Made by a program: the position numbers and the translations under genes. This document shows positions 54,224-64,000 of a stretch of DNA of 64,000 nt, in pieces (positions within the stretch are counted from its first letter, which is position 1; the number at the start of each line of letters is the position of its first letter). This DNA is from Thereva unica. Taxonomy: Eukaryota; Arthropoda; Insecta; Diptera; Therevidae. The DNA lies in contig OX465281.1 of assembly GCA_949987705.1 (NCBI GenBank), positions 176,466,516 through 176,530,515 on the forward strand, read 5' to 3'. Under the pieces are notes generated by a model. It saw nothing but the letters and a program-made list of their open reading frames with translations, had not been told where the DNA came from and did no database searches.

Positions 54224-54522
54224 AGCGCGAACGCATACTTTTCTTTTCTTTTCTTTTACCATTTAACTTCTTCTCTTTCTCTCATCTATCCTAGTATTTA
54301 TTTATCTTTTTATTTTATTATTATTTTTATTATATTTATTATTTTTTTTCTTTTGTATTATTTTTATATTATTTTTGTATTAATTTTCTTATTTTTTTTT
54401 TATGTTACTTTTGCTATGTATTATTCATGTTAGTTCCTTAGTTTAATGAATGTACTTATTATAAGATATATATCTTTTGTACATGTTTTGCAAAATAAAT
54501 GAATGAATGAATGAATGAATGA
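54224..54522 (+). other. Element C 3' UTR and (GAAT)n tail
   Basis: T-rich 3' UTR with ATT runs, ending in GAATGAATGAATGAATGAAT (54500-54522). Confidence 0.7.
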
Positions 54523-54721
54523 ATTGACTAGGTTCAAAAGGATTTTCTACGCTTATACTACTAACTGTTAAAGAGTGTATTATCAAAAGAAAACAAAACT
54601 AATTCATAAGGACTGCGGTTTACAACAATGATACCAAGGAGATAATTATTTTTAAATACCATGTAGTAGAAGTGCATTCGTTGAATTTGCGTCGATTTGA
54701 CCCTTGAAGAGTATACATGTA

Positions 54722-56233
54722 TTAGGACGAGTGATGGGTTTGTTCGTTGTGTTCCTGGTTGTTGAGTTGATCCGCTGGGCATAACGAAAGAGTACATTTG
54801 AAGTACTTTCTGCATGTCAGGTAGATTAGGACTGCTACGAAGATCATGGAAAAGATGGAGGTTGGAATGGCGATCAGTTGGTACGTGTTAACACCGAGAG
54901 TATAATTAAATGGTTCAGGGTCTGCTATGATCGATTTCAGCTTTACGCTAAAGGTGTCTAGATCACGGGTGTCCAAGATGACACGCGAAAGTTGATTCTT
55001 GTCTGGTATTGCTGAAAGATTGAGTTTCAGATCGTTTAATGGAGAACTGTTTAATTTGAAGAGTACAGCTTCGGTACGGGAAATAGTGGTATGGGTTTCT
55101 AGAGACACTTCCTTGGTCCTAGCTTTACAACCGGGTTCTAGACTTAGGAGTCCGCTGCCTATCAGTGAGGTAGAAATTGCACTACCGTTACAATTTATTC
55201 GAAGAGTGGACAAGGTAGGGATTAGATAAATCCAAGTGTTGGCTTTTGAAAGAGCATTCCATATTTCATGGGTTAAATTGAATAGCCTAATCTCGCAATC
55301 AGCGGATGCGATTTCCCTCTGGTGTAGACCTATTATGCAGTTTGCTTTGTTGAAAAGGTCGGAAACAAAGTTTTGACTGCAAACGAATTCTTGTACCTGC
55401 AGTAATGTGCAGCTTTCTAGATCGCCTTGATTGAGGAACGAGTACCTTTCTCGTGTTTCGTCAATAAGAACGTATTGAGAATCCACTTTGACATAGTAGT
55501 AAGTATTGTTTTGGAATTGAGAAGAAACGCTTGCTATTTTGTACAAGGAAAAACTATTTTTGACTAGTGGAATTTTTATTTGGAGGACTAAAGAGTTTGC
55601 TGTTAATAGAGGGGTGATAGTGGATACGTGGGCGATTAGTGGGATATTGTAGTGAGTAGGTTTTGCCGGGAACTTTAAGTCATCTAACTTTTCTATTTGG
55701 ATGTCTGTTAAAGCTTTTAGGAAGTATTCGGACTTAGTGAGGTGCTTGCCTAGACGGCCTACCCTAGCTTCCTGGATTATGTCCAAGTATTCCGCTTGAT
55801 TAGCGAGTATGCGATTGGCTGCGAACATGAGAGTATTGGTAGCCTCATCTAGGAGGTGAAAATTCTTCTGTGCAGTACGGTCGCCTTCTAGTTCCTTTTC
55901 AATGCCGTTAAGGCTTTTAGAGATATTATTAAAGGTCATGTTTAATGAAGTAAACGAACTTTGTATCGTATCAACTATAGCGGATATCTTTTTGTCAAGA
56001 GAATGGTGGATGTTCGCTTGATTTACCGCGAGGGTTTTGATGGTACCTTTGATGTGCTCGGAATCATCGCTGTCCATTACGCCAAAGATAAATTTTTGGG
56101 CTTTCCCTATGATATTCATCAAACCTCGTTTTTGTCTACTTCGCTCGCCACCCGTCAGGCTAGCAAAATGCTCATTTACTTCTTTGATGTCAAAAAGGGT
56201 ACTTTTAATGAGCCGGTTGGCGGTCACACAATT
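54722..56233 (-). pseudogene. env: Env (fusion-protein-like), main part, split by a MITE
   Basis: About 500 residues on the minus strand. A furin-like site RSRQKR is followed by a hydrophobic fusion-peptide-like GLMNIIGKAQKFIFGVMD, a heptad-rich region, and a C-terminal membrane segment (LIAIPTSIFSMIFVAVLIYL) with a short cytoplasmic tail. The layout is that of insect errantivirus Env, related to baculovirus F proteins, used for membrane entry. The frame is open from the MITE edge to the stop, but the N-terminal part lies beyond the MITE, so this copy is broken. Confidence 0.8.
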
Positions 56234-56796
56234 GAGGAGTGACTTTTCAAAAGGCCTTATTTCCATTTAGATTAAATTTTCAGAAACCGCAAATTTCTGT
56301 GGTACGTCCAAAATATGCAAAATTGTTATTTTTTTTTGCATCAATATAGTTTGTCCTAGTATAACTATATTTTTACAGTGGTAGATGAAAAATATTGTAA
56401 GTGCGACTTCATTAAAAACAAAAAATAGTTTGGAAATATGCCCTTTTGTTTGAAACTTTTGGAAATAAGACCTTTTGTATGGACATCCATAGCAAAAATG
56501 ACTTTATTACATTTTTTTTAAAAAAGTCTTTTGCTTGAAATCTTTTAAAATACTACAAATTCACGCAGGAAATGTGGCGTTTTGTTCAATTAAATACACC
56601 GTTTATTTCATACATGGGAATATGCCTGTTTTGAAAAAAAAAAAATCTATATTAGTATCCATTTTTTATAGGAACGAAGGACTTTTCTTTCGTCCTATTA
56701 ACGTGAATAGGTGATAATTTAGCCTTGCTACTGGATTCCATCGAAATTTGCTCTAAAGTAAAAAATGGAAATAAGGCCTTTTGAAAAGTCACTCCT
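56234..56796. mobile_element. MITE inserted in env
   Basis: ~560 bp with long terminal inverted repeats: GAGGAGTGACTTTTCAAAAG at the left and its reverse complement at the right, continuing as GGCCTTATTTCCATTT. CAATTG flanks both ends and is itself palindromic, so the exact target duplication (CAATTG or AATT) cannot be fixed. No ORF. Superfamily unassigned. Confidence 0.75.
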
Positions 56797-57062
56797 CAAT
56801 TGTCCTCTGAGAATTTTACTTTGGCCTTGATGCAGAGTTTCTCTAAATCCTCATAGTAGCGTTCCAGCAAGTTTGAATCGGTGTAAAGTGACGAAATATT
56901 TAAGTAGAGGAAAAACTCCCAGTTAGCTGTTGATTGATGTACTTTTCCGATATTTTCGAAATATACTCCTGCATGCGATGTGAGTGGCGTCACTTGGTGC
57001 CATTGCGCCGAAAATTTTGGAAGGAAAACCTCGAGGAATCTGGAAAGGAACGTAGCGTTAGT
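56797..57062 (-). pseudogene. env: Env N-terminal piece
   Basis: About 88 residues in one open frame: FLEVFLPKFSAQWHQVTPL, SHAGVYFENIGKVHQ, FFLYLNISSLYTDSNLLE, ending where the MITE begins. No ATG is visible; env of this group is usually expressed from a spliced message, which may supply the start. The frame runs up against the end of pol. Confidence 0.65.
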
Positions 57063-57064
57063 GT

Positions 57065-58659
57065 TTAACGGAGGGCCTTAAGGAGATTACTGTGTACGAC
57101 TTTAAATTTATTTCCTATTTTTATGGTGGAAGTTTCGGCGGAGTTAGATTCCACCACTTCATAGGGACCTTCAAAGAGTGGGGTCAATTTTTTATTGGAT
57201 TTCGCTCTCGATTCCATGAGGACCAAATCACCGGCGCCAAAATCGGTGGGTTTTGTTCCTCGATCGTATGATTCTTTTGCCTTGAGCTTGTTCTTAATTT
57301 GGTTTTCACGGATGACTTGGAATCCATTTTGGAGCCTGGCTTTGAGTTCACTAACGTAGTCGTGATAGTTGTATACTGGTTCGCACGATCTGGTTACAGA
57401 AGAAGGGAGTTCTGGTTTATATCCGAATAGAGCTTCGTAAGGCGAGTAATTAGTTGACGAGTGTGGGGTGGTATTATAACAAAAGACCGCATAATCAATC
57501 CATAAATCCCAATTAGTGGGGTCTTTGTTGGCATAGCATCTTAAATAGTCTCCCAGTGTCCGATGACTACGCTCTAGCGAACCGTTAGATTGCGGATGGT
57601 ATAGGGTGGTTTGTAACTTTTGGATCTTGAGAAGTCGGCAAGTGCGCTTAAATACGTCGCTGAGAAAGTTACTGCCTTGATCTGTGAGAAGGGACTTTGG
57701 TATTCCGAAAATACAAACTAGCTTTCGGACATAGTTCTCGGCAACCGTGTGGGCTTCTTGGTTTGGGATAGGAATAGCCATGACAAATTTTGTCAGGTCA
57801 TCCTGGAAACTGAGTATGTACTTGTTGTGATTCTCTGATTCGGGAAGTGGGCCAACTATATCTAGAGCAACTCTCTCAAACGGGGTTCTGGATGTGGTTG
57901 TTATTTTCATGGGAATTTTGGTTTTAAGACCGATTTTGCTTTTCTTACAAGTTTCGCAAGACCCGATGTATTCTTTTACGTCTTTGGACATGGTTTTCCA
58001 GGTAAATTTCTGTTTGAGCCGCTTTAGTGTTCGATTGATTCCTTGGTGTCCTCCGAGGGGGCTATCGTGGTATTCTTTAAAGACGCGTGAGATTTCTAAA
58101 GGATCAGTTAGTTCTATTATCGACGGTGTAACATTTATTATTGATTGTGGTGTTGGTTCTGTCGGGACAGAAGAAGAGGTTGCGAATTGGGTATGAGGTT
58201 TTTGAATTGGAGGTGAAGAATTAGTTGCTGGAGCTGAAGTGAGATCCTTAGTGATTGAGCCTTGATTTTGGGATCGTGTAACTACGAACGTATCAGCGAC
58301 AGGCAGACGTGAAAGGGCGTCAGCGTTTGTATTCAGTTTCCCTTTCCTGTAAACGACGTCAAAATCGTACTCCTCTAGCTTGATCCTCCACCTCATTATC
58401 CTAGAGCTAGGATCTTTGAGATTGAAGAGCCAAACCAAAGGTTTGTGATCGGTAACGACGGTGATTTTTCTTCCGTACACATAGGGGCGAAAACGATTGA
58501 CTGCCCACACGACCGCTAGAGCTTCCTTTTCAATAGTTGAATAATTTTTCTCTGCCTTATTGAGAGTACGGCTAGCGTAGGCTATCGGGAGATCAACGAT
58601 ATCATGCTCAAGTCGCTGCGAGAGAACAGCTCCTATGGCCGTGTTGCTAGCGTCGGTAG
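57065..58659 (-). pseudogene. pol: Pol: RNase H end and integrase
   Basis: The frame 57065-58510 has RFRPYVYGRKITVVTDHKPL, RWRIKLEEYDFDVVYRKG (RNase H end); HQGINRTLKRLKQKFTW with CETCKKSK (zinc-binding); integrase core ALDIVGPLPESENHNKY, LTDQGSNFLSDVF, YHPQSNGSLERSHRTLG (D,D,E); a C-terminal FEGPYEVVE. Upstream, 58511-58659 reads the RNase H front in a shifted frame, so a frameshift separates it from the RT part. The integrase core itself is intact. Confidence 0.8.
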
Positions 58660-60213
58660 TTACAAAGAACTTCTTAGAAAAATCCGGGTATTGAAGGATA
58701 GGGGACTTTGATATGGCGTTTTTAATAGCTCGAATGATTCATCACAAAGAGCATCCCAGACAAAGGGGGTGTCTTTCTTGAGGAGCTTGGTAAGAGGATT
58801 AGCTAGCTTTGCAAAATTCGGAATGAATTTCCGATAATACCCGACGAGTCCTAAAAATGACTTAACGTGTTTGTGATTTTGGGGAGGCTTTATCGCTTGA
58901 ATAGCAGAAATTTTTAATGGATCGGGTTTGATACCTCGATCGGTGATCGTGTGCCCTAAGTACATTACTTCCTTATGAAGGAGCTTGCATTTGTTGGGCT
59001 GAAGTTTTAATTGATAACTTTTCAAATAGTTGAACACGTCTCTCAACTTGTTATTGTGGTCAACGAGATTGTGGCCGTAAATGACGATGTCGTCGAGGTA
59101 GACGAAACACCGTGTTCCTTGGAGTCCTGCCAGTACCACATTCATCAATCTTTGAAAAGTGGCAGGGGCATTGCGTAACCCGAAGGGCATTCGGTTGAAT
59201 TCGGAAAAGATCGGACCAAATTTGACAAATTTTTCACACCTTGGAGGGACTTCTGTTTCGTCTGGGACACAGATAAATTTAAAGTTATGTCGCTTGCCTA
59301 AGTGGTTAAAGCTAAACATGCAATTTTCAAAGTCTAATTTCGCTTTGGTTTGTAGGCAGAAGTCGAGCCCTAGAATGCCATCGCAGGTTATTGGGAAGTC
59401 GGAGGGCACTATGTGGAACGGATGAATCAATGAAGTGTTGTTTGGTAGGGTCATAGTAAGGTGAACAAGTCCCTTGGTAAGAATACATTGTTTGGTTATA
59501 CCGGATATTTCGACTAGCTGGGTGACGTCTACTTCGACGTCGTCTTGGAGCGCGTCAATTTTTATTAGGCTTATCGAAGCACCTGTATCTAGAAGTAGAA
59601 CATTGAAATTGGACGTTGTCTCGGGCATTTCCATTAGGATTTCGTTTCTAAAGGTCTTGGAAAGGTCTAGGGTAATTTTCATGATGACTTTAGGTGAGTT
59701 GATTTTGAGTTCGAGAGAGTATGCTCCAGTTGTAGCAGTTGGTTCACTAGCATTAACATAATTGAGATGGTTAATACTATTGTTGCGGGGTGTAAGCGTA
59801 TTTGTAGGGATGCTACCATCATTATAGGGATTCATGTTGAAGTTAGTACAGTTAGTTAGACTGGCAGATGAGTTAGTAAGGTTAGTTGGACTGGTAGAGG
59901 AATTAGTAAGGTTAGTTGGACTGGTAGAGGAGTTAGTAGGACTGGTAGAGGAGTTAGTAGAGTTAGTTGGACTGATAGAGAAGTTAGTAGAGTTAGTTGG
60001 ACTGGCAGAGGAGTTAGTAGAGTTAGTTGGACTGGCAGAGGAGTTAGTAGAGTTAGTTGGACTGGTAGAGGAGTTAGTAGAGTTAATTGGACTGGTAGAG
60101 GAGTTAGTAGAGTTAGTTGGACCGGTAGACGAGTTAGTAGAGTTAGTAGATGATTTAGTACGATTAGTAGAGTTAGTAGATGATGAAATAGATTTTGCAA
60201 GTAGTACGCGGCT
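58660..60213 (-). pseudogene. pol: Pol: repeat linker, protease and truncated RT
   Basis: The frame is open from the gag stop region through a 10-residue repeat linker into MNPYNDGSIPTN. The protease has NVLLLDTGASISLIK and GILGLDFCLQTKA. After PPRCEKFVKFGPIF the frame passes straight into [20 protein letters not shown] and CFVYLDDIVIYG. The finger part of RT that normally comes before RMPFGL (of the order of 150-200 residues) is deleted in frame. Ends LSFNTRIFLRSSL by frameshift near 58680. The RT cannot work. Confidence 0.75.
59840..60200 (-). repeat. 30-bp minisatellite coding a TNSTNSSASP-type repeat
   Basis: About 9-11 units of 30 bp (some 18-21 bp) such as AGTTAGTAGAGTTAGTTGGA on the plus strand. 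In the pol frame the unit reads TNSTNSSASP, a hydrophilic linker between gag and protease. Also open in two other frames, which accounts for overlapping ORFs. Confidence 0.75.
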
Positions 60214-60215
60214 GC

Positions 60216-61343
60216 CTATTTGATGTCTCGAGCCCTGGTTACCGAACCGCTGGGACCAGGAGCTGAAGCGTTTCCCTGCAGAGGAGGGAGTGGAGCGGTA
60301 ACCGAAGTTTGGGCCTCTTTTCTTCTTGCATTATTGTACTCCCTTTTTCGGTATTCCTCTATGGAGTGGCCGGGATTTTTGCAATATCTACAGGTTATGA
60401 CTGTCGGTGGGCGACTGATCCTGTTGATCGGCGCCCGAAACTTAGGGAGTGGTCTGGCTGGGACTTGTTGGCGTATTAGAGAATTGTACTTACGACATTC
60501 GCCTATTTCATGCCCCAAATTCTTGCAATATCTGCACTGCTTATGGTTACGCATTTGAGTAGTGGCGGTTTTAGTGTCTACTTCCTGTAGCCTCTCCTCT
60601 TCTATAGCGAGCTCTATAGCAGCCTTCAGAGTTTTGTGTTGGCTTGATTTGACTATTAGCTTTAAGGGTTGTTTAAGCCCTCTTTTAAAATTATTTAAAA
60701 CCATTTGCTCGTTGAGTTCTCGGATGGCTTTATTGCCTTCGCTCGAACTGTCTATGCTGCTCGAAATATTAAGCTCATCTAACAGCTACTCGATTTTTCC
60801 GGCATAGTCGAGGACGGTTTCTCTATGTTCTTGTCTAATGGCGAAAAGCTCGGACTGCACGACCTGTAAGGGTCGCTGTTGCGAGAATTGTTTCTCCAAC
60901 TCAGTCTTTAGATCGTCCCATGAGTCGTACTCGCGGTACCTCAGGACGCAGTTATACGCTCGGCCAGATAGTTTGGACTTGATCAGGTTAAGAAATTCGA
61001 GCTTGTGAGCGGAAGAGGAAGCTAAACTATGTTGCACTTGTGCGATTTGCAGGAATCGGTGTAGAGTTCCAGGATCTCCATCATACTCCGGAATTAATTT
61101 AATGGCGTTCGCGAGAACAAAAGAAGACATTTTGCTACGACTAGTCGGCGGAATTAGAAGTGCAGAAAAAGGGTTGGTTTCAAGACGGTGGTACGGTTTT
61201 TCCAAGGTTTCCCTTTGGTAGTCTGGATCTTCTTGGATCGGAGGAAGTGGCTCTCCCTTCTTCTGGGCCTGTGCTTTTGCGTGGCTCCTTAAGGAGACAG
61301 ACAGTGTACCGATTAGATCTGATTTTGTTGGCTTCTTGCTCAT
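60216..61343 (-). pseudogene. gag: Gag with in-frame stop
   Basis: Starts MSKKPTKSDLIGTLSVSLRS at 61343. Capsid-like region ALLIPPTSRSKMSSFVLANA, LIPEYDGDPGTLHRFLQIAQ, AYNCVLRYREYDSWDDLKTE. A TAG stop after LDYAGKIE (near 60786) interrupts; the same frame resumes LLDELNISSS and ends SVTRARDIK at 60216. Two zinc knuckles: CRYCKNLGHEIGEC is complete, CRYCKNPGHSIEEY has Tyr for the last Cys. Defective as it stands. Confidence 0.8.
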
Positions 61344-62412
61344 GTACTCGCGTGTGTTTTAAATGGGTCAAGCAGACTGATAACGAGGAACTTCGGTGCC
61401 GTCGTTGGCGGTAGTTAAGAAACAGATGCTGCCTCTTTTCTTGATTGCATACTCATCTACTAATGATTAATCTATTTACGGGTAAACAGTGAACAGAACG
61501 GTATGAAATTCGGAAGACAAACTCGAATCGAACGGGTCAACTATAAAACGCGACAAACTAAATTTATCAATTGAGAAAAATAACTCGAAATCAACAGGTC
61601 AACTACTAGCGAGGATCCAACAAACAAAATTGAAAACTAAATTGAAAATAAACTCGAAATCAACAGATCAACTGACAGCTCAACAAACAAGGGTTCAACA
61701 AACACAATTTAGCCAAACGGAAGGAAAATAAAAATTGTGGATACACGCGCCCAACAAAAAATTTAACGTAACGCCGTTCGATGGGCAAGGAACGAAAGCA
61801 CTTTCACTTCACAAAAAATTGATAAAAAAATAATAATTGGCAAAATAGAAAAAATGTATAAACTTAAATTAAAAAATTATAAAAGAAATTTATTACAATA
61901 AAATGTTTATTAAGAAACAAATTGGTCTAGTTGAGACATCCTTCTTTGGGTAGGTAATTAATTTGGCTTCTGCCGATGAGTCTGCTGGTGGATTTCCACA
62001 CTACTATGCACTAGATGCACGATGCACTTTTGTTGTAAAAGAAAATGTGGGAAAGTACTTACAGGATGATCCGAAAAATGTTGCGGGTTGTTGTCATATA
62101 TATTTTTTTTGGATACTGTAGCCCTACGCTGGATACTGCAGCCCAGATGTAATTAAAGTTGATAATGATACGGTGTAGATGTTAGCGATGAAGTCTTCTT
62201 AGAAGTCAAGTTGTAGTTATATAAGCGTTGTAGTTATACATATATTTTTGGATACTGCAGCCCAAATGTATTAAAGTTGATAATGATGTTAGCGATGAAC
62301 GATGAAGGCAGGTCAAGTTGTAGTTGTATAATAAAGTTGTAATATATATTAAAGTTGTAATATATATAAAGATGAAACTGGTAAAATTTCTGTTTGTAGT
62401 GGTTTTACAACC
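61344..62412 (-). other. 5' leader of the errantivirus-like element
   Basis: About 1.07 kb without a gene. Contains repeated phrases: TTGGATACTG(C/T)AGCCC near 62110, 62131 and 62250, each with AAAGTTGATAATGAT downstream, and repeated AACTCGAAATCAACAG(A/G)TCA near 61585-61660. Probably holds packaging and splice-donor signals, which I cannot pinpoint. Confidence 0.55.
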
Positions 62413-62430
62413 ATCCCACCGCTGCCACCA
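62413..62430 (-). promoter_or_regulatory. Primer-binding site of the errantivirus-like element
   Basis: Minus strand TGGTGGCAGCGGTGGGAT, one base from the 5' LTR. TGG matches the CCA end of a tRNA; I did not identify which tRNA. Confidence 0.55.
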
Positions 62431-62431
62431 A

Positions 62432-62934
62432 TGTAGAGTGTCCGTTGGGCCTCCGGTCCTCGGTCTACAAATTACTCTGTAAAAGAAAATTACACCTCGC
62501 ACTTGTTCTTGAATAAGTAAAACTCGCACTCGTTTTTGTTAACAAAATTTATTGGACTCGGAAAAAGATATCAGGAGTTAGACCGGCGACTCAACGAAGA
62601 CTGAAGACTTCTCTTCAGTCTTGTCGGTAAGTCACCGCGATCCACGCACTCAGAAATGCAAGCGTAGCAGTTTTTAACTGATAAGTATATTTGAAATATG
62701 AACCGAGTTAGCTTTTGATAGGAATGAAATATTTTTAACGGATGCGATTTAGCTTAATTGCCTTTTGTGAAATTGAATATCGGCGTGTGTTTTGAAAAGA
62801 CGCTTGGCTGGCATTTCTGGGTGTGTGAATCGCTTACTTCTTCTTCTTCTTTAACGGCTCTACAACCGGGATCCGGTCCTGACCTCGCGGTGAATCGCTT
62901 ACAATGTTCTTAAATTAATGGGGTGATTACAACA
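62432..62934 (-). repeat. 5' LTR of the errantivirus-like element, with insertion
   Basis: 503 bp: the 438-bp LTR plus 65 bp. I find no other difference from 44845-45282. Confidence 0.85.
62828..62903 (-). mobile_element. 54-bp retroposed scrap in the 5' LTR
   Basis: GAATCGCTTAC occurs at both sides of a 54-bp insert (TTCTTCTTCTTCTTTAACGG … CTGACCTCGCGGT). On the minus strand it ends TTGTAGAGCCGTTAAAGAAG and a GAA run, a 3' tail style known from insect RTE or SINE elements. An 11-bp duplication plus tail fits target-primed insertion of a severely 5'-truncated copy. Confidence 0.65.
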
Positions 62935-62938
62935 ACCT

Positions 62939-63033
62939 GAAAAATTAATATTATTTATTGAAAGTTTATAAATTATAATTTTACCAGGATACGGATATGT
63001 TCATGTAAATGTTGTCACCTTATAGGAATCTAA
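62939..63033. repeat. Degenerate AT-rich array (right of errantivirus-like element)
   Basis: Continues the unit interrupted at 44844: ATTATTTATTGAAAGTTTAT, TTTACCAGGATACGGATATG, GTTGTCACCTTA. Confidence 0.6.
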
Positions 63034-63945
63034 TGCCTAATCTCCAATGGCAAAACCAACCACGAACCAACCAACCAAAATGCTGCTTCCTATTCCTTCC
63101 CATTGTAAATTGAATTATCCGTCTCGCTCGTGTTTTGGTCGACATGGGTTAACTTTTCGTTTGTGTTAGTTAAACCATTTGAGTTGCCAGATGAAATTCA
63201 GCGGGTTTCTTGCAGCGGCTCTAAACAATTTAGTGCCAATAAATGTCAAAAATCAAGTCATAAATGACGTGGAGTGTAATTGCAATATCCCGCCAAAAAA
63301 TATCACAACAGAAAACGCCAAAATGGCATTTAATTGAAACGTATGAACACGGACGGGGTTGGTATCTAATTTCCTCATAATTCAAGGTATGTATTATGGA
63401 CCATAAAACTTACACAAACACTTTAGAACATTTAAAAAAAAGTGCGGAAGAGACGTAATTTTATATCTATCCAAGCATTGCGCTCTCAATTCAAGGCTCT
63501 GGATAAACGATAAACCCCATAGTTTATTGAGGAATCAAGGACATCCCTCAGTATTTCTGATACAATTGCTACATCTAAGGCTGTAATATAAATAGTAAAT
63601 GGTCTTAAGGTCCTCAAAAATTAATAATGCAAACACAATGAATATTCAATAGCATTTAATCAAAACAAACGATACAATTCGCGCTATAACATCCTGCCAA
63701 CTCATTTAGCCCTTCTCTTCCTGTAAACCTGTAGATGGCGCAGCCTTGGAGCCCTTGCATAGAGCATCTTTGGGATGTTTTAAACCAAAAACTATAAAAC
63801 TAGCCAAATATCAAATAAAAATAATAATAAAATTGACATTTCACATCTACATTGATAGAAATGTGTATGAACACATTTTGTCAGCTAATTCAGCCTACTG
63901 GTACGTGGTTGGTTCGTGGTTGGTTTTCCCATTGGAGATTAGGCA
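63034..63945. mobile_element. PIF/Harbinger-type MITE
   Basis: TGCCTAATCTCCAATGG at 63034 faces CCATTGGAGATTAGGCA ending at 63945. The inverted match continues through AAAACCAACCACGAACCAAC with one or two differences, ~40 bp overall. TAA flanks both ends (63031-63033 and 63946-63948), the 3-bp duplication of Harbinger elements. 912 bp, no transposase. Confidence 0.7.
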
Positions 63946-64000
63946 TAAGGGTCCGATATTCACCAACCGACAGCTAAATAAATATTTGATATTTTTAGAA

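Larger units (their letters stand above)
45434..54522 (+). mobile_element. Non-LTR element C (same family style as A), nested in the errantivirus-like element
   Basis: 5'-truncated LINE of about 2.8 kb once the inner Gypsy is discounted. The target duplication is ATTGAC (45428-45433 and 54523-54528, overlapping the tail). It starts inside the endonuclease domain and ends with a (GAAT)n tail. The CsRn1-type Gypsy lies within its RT. Confidence 0.8.
44845..62934 (-). mobile_element. Env-bearing Gypsy element (errantivirus-like), with nested insertions
   Basis: Flanked by ACCT (44841-44844 and 62935-62938). LTRs at 44845-45282 and 62432-62934, polypurine tract at 45283, primer-binding site at ~62430. 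Minus-strand order gag, pol, env. It is interrupted by element C (45434-54522, which itself contains a second Gypsy), by a MITE in env, and by a 54-bp scrap in the 5' LTR. Gag has an in-frame stop, pol lacks the front of RT, and env is split, so the provirus is defective. Confidence 0.85.

Noticed and set aside
59834..60223. Plus-strand 129-residue Leu/Val/Glu-rich ORF and a CRISPR-like short repeat pattern
   Set aside because: It is the antisense shadow of the 30-bp minisatellite in the pol frame of the errantivirus-like element. Repeats are adjacent without unique spacers, so not CRISPR.
1..64000. Host protein-coding gene, rRNA or piRNA-cluster claim
   Set aside because: Every credible coding segment belongs to a mobile element. 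A nested-TE locus can be a piRNA cluster, but nothing in the sequence alone shows it; small-RNA mapping would be needed.

Overview
This looks like an arthropod (most likely insect) nuclear DNA window made almost entirely of transposable elements. Evidence: AT-rich sequence, Penelope-like, Helitron/Helentron, CsRn1-type Gypsy, env-bearing Gypsy (errantivirus-like), Jockey/CR1-group and RTE non-LTR elements, tRNA-derived SINEs and many MITEs. I see no convincing host gene, rRNA or functional tRNA. The species cannot be named from the sequence.

Layout. (1) 1-4253: an RTE scrap, then a minus-strand Helentron remnant (Rep piece, endonuclease, helicase end) split by a Penelope-like element (866-3289) with inverted ends and hammerhead-like motifs. 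(2) 4254-9630: a 2,104-bp tandem duplication plus an inverted arm, all carrying pieces of a multicopy Cys-rich 'GCDTTSA' gene family and a TTAA-flanked MITE. (3) 9968-18276: a Helitron N-terminal scrap, then non-LTR element A interrupted between endonuclease and RT by element B (10988-16076). B is full length, has open ORF1 and ORF2, and a textbook -1 frameshift heptamer at their overlap. (4) 19089-19745: a 146-bp-period tandem repeat with alternating unit types, followed by a decayed plus-strand Helentron (19925-24180) broken by a foldback element. (5) 24243-29704: RTE endonuclease, tRNA-like SINE heads, a second Penelope-like fragment, an internally deleted non-LTR copy. (6) 29931-44685: a hAT-like non-coding element (8-bp target duplication) and a complete-ended Helitron on the minus strand (5' TC at 44685, 3' CTAG at 32822), with a 3.79-kb tandem duplication spanning both. 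(7) 44845-62934: an env-bearing Gypsy element on the minus strand (identical LTRs apart from one insertion, target duplication ACCT). Inside it sits non-LTR element C (plus strand), and inside that a nearly pristine CsRn1-type Gypsy (47145-53417). (8) 63034-63945: a Harbinger-type MITE.

Relative order of events can be read from the nesting: degenerate AT-rich repeat array, then Helitron, hAT-like element and errantivirus-like element as separate insertions into it; element C into the errantivirus-like element; CsRn1 Gypsy into element C. The youngest elements by LTR or ORF integrity are element B, the CsRn1 Gypsy and the errantivirus-like insertion. Both intact retrotransposons (B and CsRn1) use the same slippery heptamer A_AAA_AAC to join their first and second ORFs.
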